Origin: Candidatus Avoscillospira stercoripullorum
Lineage (GTDB): Bacteria > Bacillota > Clostridia > Oscillospirales > Oscillospiraceae
Assembly: GCA_018712905.1 (NCBI GenBank)
Contig: DVGD01000205.1
Coordinates: forward strand, 1 to 9,879
DNA length: 9,879 nt
Direction: 5' to 3'
A program made the translations under genes and the position numbers. Positions within the stretch are counted from its first letter, which is position 1; the number at the start of each line of letters is the position of its first letter. Positions 1 through 4,138 of the stretch are shown here, piece after piece. The notes under the pieces are model-generated. The model saw nothing but the letters and a program-made list of their open reading frames with translations, searched no databases and was not told the origin of the DNA.

Positions 1-1008
1 GGGGAAAACCGCGCCTTTTCGCCGCTCAATGTGTACTTCGCCCTGGGCATGATGGCAGAGCTCTCTGATGAGGCGGGACAGCAGGAGATTCTCTCCTTAC
101 TGTCTCTTCCCAACATGGAGGCGCTGCGCAGCCAGGCCAAGGCTGTCTGGAACGGCCAATACCGGGACGATGGCGCGACCACCATGCGCCTTGCGTCGTC
201 TCTTTGGATGGACGAGGGGTTCTCCCTGGATGACGCCACCCTTTCCACCCTGGCCGAGACCTACTATGCCTCCTCCTATCAGGGGGAGATGGGCTCCACG
301 CGCTTTAACCAGGCGCTCCAGGCCTGGCTCAACCGGGAGACCGGCAACCAGCTCTTAAACCAGGTGAATGACCTGACCTTAAATCAGGGCACGGTGCTGG
401 CGCTGGCCACCACGGTATTCTACCAGGCCAAGTGGCAGCAGGAGTTTTCCCCGGCACTGACAAGCGATGCCATATTCCACGCCGCAGGCGGGAATGTGAC
501 CTGCGACATGATGCAGGGAACGTATTATGGAAACTACTACTGGGGCGACCACTTCAGCGCCGTGGGTAAGCCCATGGAAAACGGCGGCGGTACCATGTGG
601 CTGGTGCTGCCCGACGAGGGTGTGGCAGTGGACGAGCTGCTCGCCGACCAGGGCACCCTGGCGTTCCTGCTCTCCAAGGGCGGCTGGTCGCAGCAGAAGG
701 AGATGACCATTCATCTCTCCCTGCCGCGGTTTGATCTCACCAGCGAGATGGATCTGGTGGCGGGACTCAAGGCGCTGGGGGTGCAGGCGGTGTTTGACGG
801 GGGACTGCCCCTGACCCAGATGCCCCACGGTGTCCGGGTCACCACGGACGAGGAGGGCGTGACGGCTGTTGCCTATACGGTGATGGAATATGAGAGCGCC
901 GAGCCGGAAGGGGAAGAGATTGCCTTCACCCTGGATCGTCCCTTCCTCTTTGCCATCACCAGTGAGGACGGCATGCCGCTCTTTGTGGGCGTGGTGGAGA
1001 CGCCGTAA
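1..1008 (+). CDS. Serpin family protein (serine protease inhibitor), 5' end missing
   Basis: The open frame runs from the first base, so the N-terminus lies outside the window; 335 residues are visible, close to a full serpin core (usually 350-400). Visible serpin hallmarks are the helix-B start 'AFSPLNVYFALGMM' at residues 5-18, the 'FNQALQAWLNRETGNQL' segment followed by 'VLALATTVFYQAKWQQEF', and the C-terminal 'DRPFLFAI' and 'PLFVGVVETP'. The reactive-loop hinge is EEGVTAVAYT (bases 850-879). Counting from alpha-1-antitrypsin, P1 falls near Ala at 898-900, in an acidic stretch without Lys or Arg, which argues against a trypsin-like target. Inhibitory serpins trap proteases by inserting this loop as a beta strand. 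The hinge keeps Gly P15, Thr P8 and small residues at P12 and P10, but has Val at P14 and Tyr at P9, which are less usual. Bacterial serpins are often secreted or lipoproteins; the signal sequence cannot be checked here. The family call is secure; the target protease is unknown. Confidence 0.93.
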   Translation, partial: GENRAFSPLNVYFALGMMAELSDEAGQQEILSLLSLPNMEALRSQAKAVWNGQYRDDGATTMRLASSLWMDEGFSLDDATLSTLAETYYASSYQGEMGSTRFNQALQAWLNRETGNQLLNQVNDLTLNQGTVLALATTVFYQAKWQQEFSPALTSDAIFHAAGGNVTCDMMQGTYYGNYYWGDHFSAVGKPMENGGGTMWLVLPDEGVAVDELLADQGTLAFLLSKGGWSQQKEMTIHLSLPRFDLTSEMDLVAGLKALGVQAVFDGGLPLTQMPHGVRVTTDEEGVTAVAYTVMEYESAEPEGEEIAFTLDRPFLFAITSEDGMPLFVGVVETP

Positions 1009-1016
1009 TTATGTAG

Positions 1017-1044
1017 AAAGCAGGCGGAAAACCGCCTGCTTTTT
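1017..1044 (+). terminator. Intrinsic terminator of the serpin gene
   Basis: Perfect 11-bp stem AAAGCAGGCGG (1017-1027) / CCGCCTGCTTT (1032-1042) with an AAAA loop and a T run at 1040-1044, starting 8 bases after the serpin stop codon. It ends plus-strand transcription before the convergent tRNA gene. Confidence 0.93.
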
Positions 1045-1048
1045 GCAC

Positions 1049-1085
1049 AAAAAAAGAAGTGGCTTCCATTGGAAACCACTTCTTT
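1049..1085 (-). terminator. Intrinsic terminator of the tRNA-Arg gene
   Basis: Read on the minus strand, the arms AAAGAAGTGG (1076-1085) and CCACTTCTTT (1053-1062) form a 10-bp stem. An inner TTCC/GGAA stem extends it after one C-A mismatch, and a run of seven T (1049-1055) follows. It begins 5 bases after the 3' CCA of the tRNA gene. Only 4 bases separate it from the serpin terminator, so the two form a back-to-back barrier between converging units. Confidence 0.9.
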
Positions 1086-1090
1086 GCGCA

Positions 1091-1167
1091 TGGTACGCCG
1101 GAAGGGACTCGAACCCCCGACCTACTGGTTCGTAGCCAGTCACTCTATCCAACTGAGCTACCGGCGC
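1091..1167 (-). tRNA. tRNA-Arg, anticodon ACG
   Basis: On the minus strand 77 bases fold as a complete cloverleaf. The acceptor stem is GCGCCGG/CCGGCGT with a terminal G-U pair, the D arm is GCTC-loop-GAGT, and the anticodon stem ACTGG/CCAGT encloses the loop CTACGAA. There is a 5-base variable loop, the T arm has the TTCGAGT loop, the discriminator is A, and the 3' CCA is encoded in the gene. The central loop bases ACG read arginine CGU codons, and CGC/CGA if A34 is deaminated to inosine by TadA, as is usual for this isoacceptor. It has its own promoter and terminator. It lies 62 bp downstream of tmcAL on the same strand, but it is not the TmcAL substrate, which is tRNA-Met. Confidence 0.97.
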
Positions 1168-1191
1168 ATACCTTGTTTATCGCGCCTAAGT

Positions 1192-1220
1192 ATAATAGCA
1201 CAGAGGGGGAAAAAATGCAA
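1192..1220 (-). promoter_or_regulatory. Sigma-A type promoter of tRNA-Arg
   Basis: Reading the minus strand, a -35 box TTGCAT (1215-1220) is followed by exactly 17 bases and a -10 box TATTAT (1192-1197). The predicted start is near 1185, about 18 bases before the mature tRNA 5' end at 1167. The spacing and position make this the likely dedicated promoter of the tRNA gene. No hairpin terminator is seen between it and the tmcAL stop codon, so some read-through from tmcAL is possible. Confidence 0.75.
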
Positions 1221-1229
1221 GTCCCTTTT

Positions 1230-2387
1230 TCATTTTTTTTCGAGGAAAATCCGGGCTCTCTGCTCCATGGCCGCAGGGGTGGGTGCGCCGGGCGCGGCAA
1301 AGAGGGTGAAGAGATCACTGGCGCGCACCTCCAGGGCAAAGTAGTCCCGATCTGCCGGCTGTTGGCCGGGGTTTATGAGGGGCAGAGTGGAGGTCTTGCG
1401 GAGAGTGCGCAAAAGCGCCTGCCCTCGGTGGCCGAAGGCCAGGATGCGCGCATAGGGGATAGGGCGGCGGAGATCCGCCGCAGTGACGCCCAGATAGGCG
1501 CACAGCAGAAGGCGGTGGATGCGCGTCATGGGATAGCGCTTGGACTTGACGGCGGCGCAGAGCGCCTCAAAGCTGTCTGCCTCACGTACCGCGGCCATGG
1601 CCTTGCGCCAGAGCCCTTCCGAGCCATGGGCGCAGCTTGCCCACCCGGCCTCGTTAAGACCCCGTAGACGGGCGAGAAGGGCGCGCTGGCCGTAGGAAAC
1701 GTCGTACTGCACCGCCGTACCTAGAATCTCCGCCACGGGCACGGGGACAAAGTCCTTCCAGCCGTCCCCGGGGAGCATCGCCCGCAGGGCGGTGGCGGAG
1801 GGCTCCTTTGCATCGGGTGCCAGGGCATGGTAGTCGCCGCCCCGGTGGATCACCAGGGGCTTTATGGAGGCGCCCAGGGTACGCAGTGCCCGGCAGTATT
1901 CCACGCCCAGAATGGCGTTGGGCTTGCGGAGAAGGGCACTGAGGCTTCCTGCCGCCTTTTCACGGGCGGCGGCGTAGGAGAGCCCCGCGTCCAAACCTTG
2001 GCGGAGGGCTTGGCGGTAGTCTTCGCCCTCCACCAGCTCCGCCAGAGCTTGAAATGCTGCCGCTTCGCCGCATTCGGCGCCAAAGCACAGCGTGTCCACC
2101 GCGCCCAGGCGATGGAGCACCTCCACTCCGGCACGGGCGAAGCCCTCTGCCGAGGAGAGAACGCCGGTGAGGGGCAGCTCCAGTACCAGATCCACGCCTG
2201 CGGCCACTGCTGCGGCTGCACGGGCATATTTGTCCCAGGCGGCCGGCATCCCCCGCTGGACGTAGTTGCCGCTCATGACGCCCACCACCAGGCTCTCCTC
2301 GCCCATGGCTTCCCGCAGGAGCTTCAGCTGCCGGGCATGCCCCAGATGGAAGGGATTGTATTCACAGATGATACCGGCCACTGCCAT
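1230..2387 (-). CDS. tmcAL: tRNA(Met) cytidine acetate ligase TmcAL (YlbM family)
   Basis: 385 residues, the usual length for TmcAL (old names YlbM, DUF795 nucleotidyltransferase). The N-terminus 'GIICEYNPFHLGHARQL' carries the HxGH nucleotide-binding motif (His14, Gly16, His17). It is followed by 'SGNYVQRG', 'DKYARA', 'GVDLVLELP', 'FGAE', 'KPNAILGVEY' and 'SATALR', all family signatures. In Bacillus subtilis the enzyme activates acetate with ATP to acetyl-AMP and transfers the acetyl group to C34 of elongator tRNA-Met, giving ac4C, which prevents AUA misreading. It acts in the cytosol. The ATG start is preceded by GAGGGG (minus strand, 2394-2399) at a 6-base gap. It is divergent from ackA, whose enzyme uses the same acetate/ATP pool. 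The C-terminus 'INPGQQPADRDYFALEVRASDLFTLF' is also family-typical. The gene appears intact and its family assignment is secure. Confidence 0.95.
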   Translation of the reverse strand: MAVAGIICEYNPFHLGHARQLKLLREAMGEESLVVGVMSGNYVQRGMPAAWDKYARAAAAVAAGVDLVLELPLTGVLSSAEGFARAGVEVLHRLGAVDTLCFGAECGEAAAFQALAELVEGEDYRQALRQGLDAGLSYAAAREKAAGSLSALLRKPNAILGVEYCRALRTLGASIKPLVIHRGGDYHALAPDAKEPSATALRAMLPGDGWKDFVPVPVAEILGTAVQYDVSYGQRALLARLRGLNEAGWASCAHGSEGLWRKAMAAVREADSFEALCAAVKSKRYPMTRIHRLLLCAYLGVTAADLRRPIPYARILAFGHRGQALLRTLRKTSTLPLINPGQQPADRDYFALEVRASDLFTLFAAPGAPTPAAMEQRARIFLEKK

Positions 2388-2418
2388 GGAATTCCCCTCG
2401 ATTTCGGAAAAATTTCGG

Positions 2419-2445
2419 GATTCCCTCTTGTCTCCTGGGGGAATC
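2419..2445. promoter_or_regulatory. Inverted repeat over the ackA -35 box (possible operator)
   Basis: GATTCCC (2419-2425) and GGGAATC (2439-2445) form a 7-bp perfect inverted repeat with a 13-base spacer that contains the predicted -35 box of ackA. The tmcAL side has a related GGAATTCCCC at 2388-2397 and a short direct repeat ATTTCGG at 2401 and 2412. A regulator bound here could affect both divergent genes. This is only a sequence observation; no known operator consensus was recognised. Confidence 0.3.
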
Positions 2446-2456
2446 TATAGTAAAAT
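2428..2456 (+). promoter_or_regulatory. Predicted sigma-A promoter of ackA
   Basis: A -35 box TTGTCT (2428-2433), a 17-base spacer and a -10 box TAAAAT (2451-2456), about 64 bases before the ackA ATG at 2520. The region is clearly more AT-rich than the flanking genes. The overlapping TATAGT (2446-2451) is an alternative -10 but would sit less well with the -35 box. The 5' leader (from about 2463) contains an imperfect palindrome ATATG-gtatca-CATAT. No clear promoter was resolved for the divergent tmcAL. Confidence 0.6.
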
Positions 2457-2505
2457 ATCAAAGATATGGTATCACATATTCTTCCGTTTGGAAACAACGA
2501 ATATT

Positions 2506-2510
2506 AGGAG
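2506..2510 (+). promoter_or_regulatory. Ribosome binding site that sets the ackA start
   Basis: AGGAG at 2506-2510. An in-frame ATG at 2511 touches this site with no spacing and cannot be used well, whereas the ATG at 2520 lies 9 bases downstream and gives the canonical acetate kinase N-terminus MNVLVINAGSSS. The start was therefore placed at 2520. Confidence 0.85.
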
Positions 2511-2519
2511 ATGGATAGT

Positions 2520-3716
2520 ATGAACGTATTGGTTATCAACGCAGGCAGCTCCTCCCTCAAGTATCAGCTGATGTGCCCCGACACCGGTGATGTGTACGCC
2601 AAGGGTCTTTGCGAGCGCATCGGCATCGACGGCCGCCTGACCCACAAGGTGCCCGGCCGGGAGAACGTGGTGCAGGATATCCCCATGCCCACCCATTCCG
2701 AGGCCATTCAGGCCGTTCTGAACATCCTGGTGGATCCCGTCAACGGCGTCATCAAGTCCACCGATGAGATTGACGCTGTGGGTCACCGCGTGCTCCACGG
2801 CGGCATGGCCTTCACCGAGTCCTGCCTCATCGACGACGCCTGCATCGCTGCCATTGAGAAGTGCATCCCCCTGGGTCCCCTCCACAACCCCGCCAACCTC
2901 ATGGGCATCCGCGCCTGCCAGGCTGTCATGCCCAACAAGCCCCAGGTGGCTGTGTTCGATACGGCGTTCCATATGACCATGCCCCCCAAGGCCTACATCT
3001 ATGCCATCCCCTATGAGTATTATGAGAAAGACGACGTCCGCCGCTATGGCTTCCACGGCACCTCTCACCGCTATGTTTCCGCCCGCGCCCTGGATCTTCT
3101 GGGTCGCGCCAACAACCCCGAGGGCACCAAGATCATCTGCTGTCACCTGGGCAACGGCTCGAGCCTCTCTGCGGTGAAGGACGGCAAGGTGGTGGACACC
3201 ACCATGGGTCTTGGGCCTCTTGCCGGCGTGCCCATGGGCACCCGCTGCGGCGACATTGACGCCACCATCCTGGAGTACCTGATGGGTCGGTACAACTACG
3301 ACATCAAGACCATGCTCAACATCCTCAACAAGAAGTCTGGCGTGCTGGGTATCTCCGGCGTGTCCTCCGACTTCCGCGACCTGGACGACGCCGCCGAGAA
3401 GGGCAACGAGCGTGCCCAGCTGGCGCTGGACAAGTTCATCTACGAGGTCAAGAAGAGCATCGGCGCGTATGCCGCGGCCATGGGCGGCGTGGACGCCATT
3501 GTCTTCACCGCCGGCGTGGGTGAGAACTCCGTGGATATGCGCGTGAAGCTGGTGGAAGGCCTGGAGTACATGGGCGTGAAGATCGACCCCGAGAAGAACA
3601 AGACCCGGGGCGTGGAGGCCGAGGTGCAGGCCGACGACTCCAAGGTGAAGATCTTCGTGATCCCCACCAACGAAGAGCTGATGATCGCCAAGGACACTGC
3701 TGCCCTGGCGCGGTAA
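2520..3716 (+). CDS. ackA: Acetate kinase AckA
   Basis: 398 residues, the standard length of acetate kinase. The enzyme interconverts acetyl phosphate + ADP and acetate + ATP in the cytosol, the last step of the Pta-AckA route of fermentation. Both family signatures are present: 'NAGSSSLKYQL' at residues 7-17 and 'RYGFHGTSHRYV' at 175-186. Residues matching the Methanosarcina thermophila active site are in place: Asn7, Arg90 ('GHRVLHGG'), Asp147 ('FDTAFH'), His179, Arg242 ('GTRCGDID') and Glu385 ('TNEEL'). Codon use is strongly C-ending, as expected for a highly expressed gene. The phosphotransacetylase gene is not in this window; the gene seems monocistronic, with its own promoter and a strong terminator. 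It diverges from tmcAL, whose product consumes acetate. Nothing is truncated or missing. Confidence 0.98.
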   Translation: MNVLVINAGSSSLKYQLMCPDTGDVYAKGLCERIGIDGRLTHKVPGRENVVQDIPMPTHSEAIQAVLNILVDPVNGVIKSTDEIDAVGHRVLHGGMAFTESCLIDDACIAAIEKCIPLGPLHNPANLMGIRACQAVMPNKPQVAVFDTAFHMTMPPKAYIYAIPYEYYEKDDVRRYGFHGTSHRYVSARALDLLGRANNPEGTKIICCHLGNGSSLSAVKDGKVVDTTMGLGPLAGVPMGTRCGDIDATILEYLMGRYNYDIKTMLNILNKKSGVLGISGVSSDFRDLDDAAEKGNERAQLALDKFIYEVKKSIGAYAAAMGGVDAIVFTAGVGENSVDMRVKLVEGLEYMGVKIDPEKNKTRGVEAEVQADDSKVKIFVIPTNEELMIAKDTAALAR

Positions 3717-3723
3717 TGGCAAG

Positions 3724-3770
3724 AAAAACACTGCCGGGAAAGGCCGATGGGTCTTCCCGGCAGTGTTTTT
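3724..3770 (+). terminator. Strong intrinsic terminator of ackA
   Basis: A perfect 17-bp stem AAAAACACTGCCGGGAA (3724-3740) / TTCCCGGCAGTGTTTTT (3754-3770) around a 13-base loop, beginning 7 bases after the ackA stop. The right arm ends in five T. The left arm supplies five A, so the structure can work in both directions and would also stop leftward transcripts entering from the kinase operon. Confidence 0.95.
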
Positions 3771-3800
3771 GATTCTTTGGGTGTTTGCATGGCCGCCCGC

Positions 3801-3936
3801 GGGTCGCTCAGGAGATCGACCCCTACAGGGTGCAATTGAAATTTCCACCGCACCCGTAGGGCGGCATGCCCTCATGCCGCCGCTCTTTCCAAGCCGCTTA
3901 CGCGGCACGGGTCGATGAGGACATCGACCCCTACAG
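3801..3936. repeat. Cluster of GC-rich REP-like hairpins
   Basis: Non-coding stretch built of adjoining palindromes. Copy 1 of a 28-base repeat is at 3801-3828 and copy 2 at 3909-3936, identical at 25 of 28 positions and both ending CGACCCCTACAG. Copy 2 is a perfect hairpin GGGTCGATG-agga-CATCGACCC. Between them are CCCTACaGGGTGC (3821-3833) / GCACCCGTAGGG (3850-3861) with one bulge, GGCGGCATG-ccct-CATGCCGCC (3860-3881, perfect), and GCCGC-ttac-GCGGC (3893-3906). Such serial GC-rich palindromes in the gap between convergent genes resemble REP/BIME-type dispersed repeats. The number of copies elsewhere in the genome is unknown. No gene was found in this stretch. Confidence 0.7.
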
Positions 3937-4047
3937 ATTCGCACCTGTTGGGGCGGGTGAGTACGTTGAGCACATCACTTTTTCCAACTTCTATAATATA
4001 TATATTATTTTTATATTTTTTATAATAAGTACTGTACTCACGTACTC

Positions 4048-4079
4048 AAAAGCCCGCAAACCCTTGCAAATACTGGGCT
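4048..4079 (-). terminator. Possible weak terminator of the kinase operon
   Basis: Read on the minus strand downstream of the kinase stop codon, AGCCC (4075-4079) pairs with GGGCT (4051-4055). An inner GCAA/TTGC stem sits next to it, and a TTTT tract follows (4048-4051). The stem is short and has a 7-base bulge, so termination would be inefficient. The stronger 14-bp hairpin at 4083-4117 lacks a T run. The ackA terminator further left is the next effective stop. Confidence 0.3.
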
Positions 4080-4082
4080 CGC

Positions 4083-4117
4083 GTGAGTACAGAGGAGGTA
4101 AAATCCTCTGTACTCAC
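4083..4117. repeat. Perfect 14-bp hairpin inside the inverted-repeat element
   Basis: GTGAGTACAGAGGA (4083-4096) and TCCTCTGTACTCAC (4104-4117) pair perfectly around a 7-base loop. The outer eight bases of each arm are the octamer that also forms part of the element ends. In a leftward transcript this hairpin would lie 22 bases past the kinase stop codon and could protect the mRNA 3' end. Confidence 0.85.
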
Positions 4118-4138
4118 TCCGTACTCACCCGCTGGAAA

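Larger units (their letters stand above)
3953..4132. mobile_element. Candidate MITE-like element, 180 bp with 13-bp terminal inverted repeats
   Basis: The ends GCGGGTGAGTACG (3953-3965) and CGTACTCACCCGC (4120-4132) are perfect inverted repeats. Inside lie an AT-rich core (about 3980-4030), two tandem octamers GTACTCAC/GTACTCAA at 4034-4049, and a 14-bp perfect hairpin at 4083-4117. The octamer GTGAGTAC, in either orientation, occurs five times exactly (3957, 4034, 4083, 4110, 4121) and once with one change (4042). No protein is encoded. The base composition differs sharply from the neighbouring genes. A 7-bp direct repeat CACCTGT lies near both sides (3942-3948 and 4140-4146) but does not abut the ends, so it is weak evidence of a target duplication. 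The alternative is a multi-site binding region. The structure is certain; its mobility is inferred. Confidence 0.45.

Noticed and set aside
1059..1667. Plus-strand open frame of 202 codons over the tRNA gene and tmcAL
   Set aside because: It runs through the antisense of the tRNA and its promoter and then mirrors tmcAL; no ribosome site or family match is seen.
2511..2519. Alternative ackA start three codons upstream
   Set aside because: It directly abuts the AGGAG site, leaving no spacing; the ATG at 2520 gives the standard N-terminus.
2472..3944. 490-codon minus-strand open frame across ackA
   Set aside because: It lies antisense to a complete, strongly codon-biased acetate kinase gene. 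Its His/Gly/Val-rich product resembles no known protein and it runs through the ackA terminator.
4083..4117. Intrinsic terminator at the strong hairpin after the kinase gene
   Set aside because: The stem is perfect, but no T run follows on either strand, so it is listed only as a repeat hairpin.
3801..4132. CRISPR array
   Set aside because: The repeats are few, of several kinds, in both orientations and with irregular spacing. There are no uniform spacers and no cas genes nearby.
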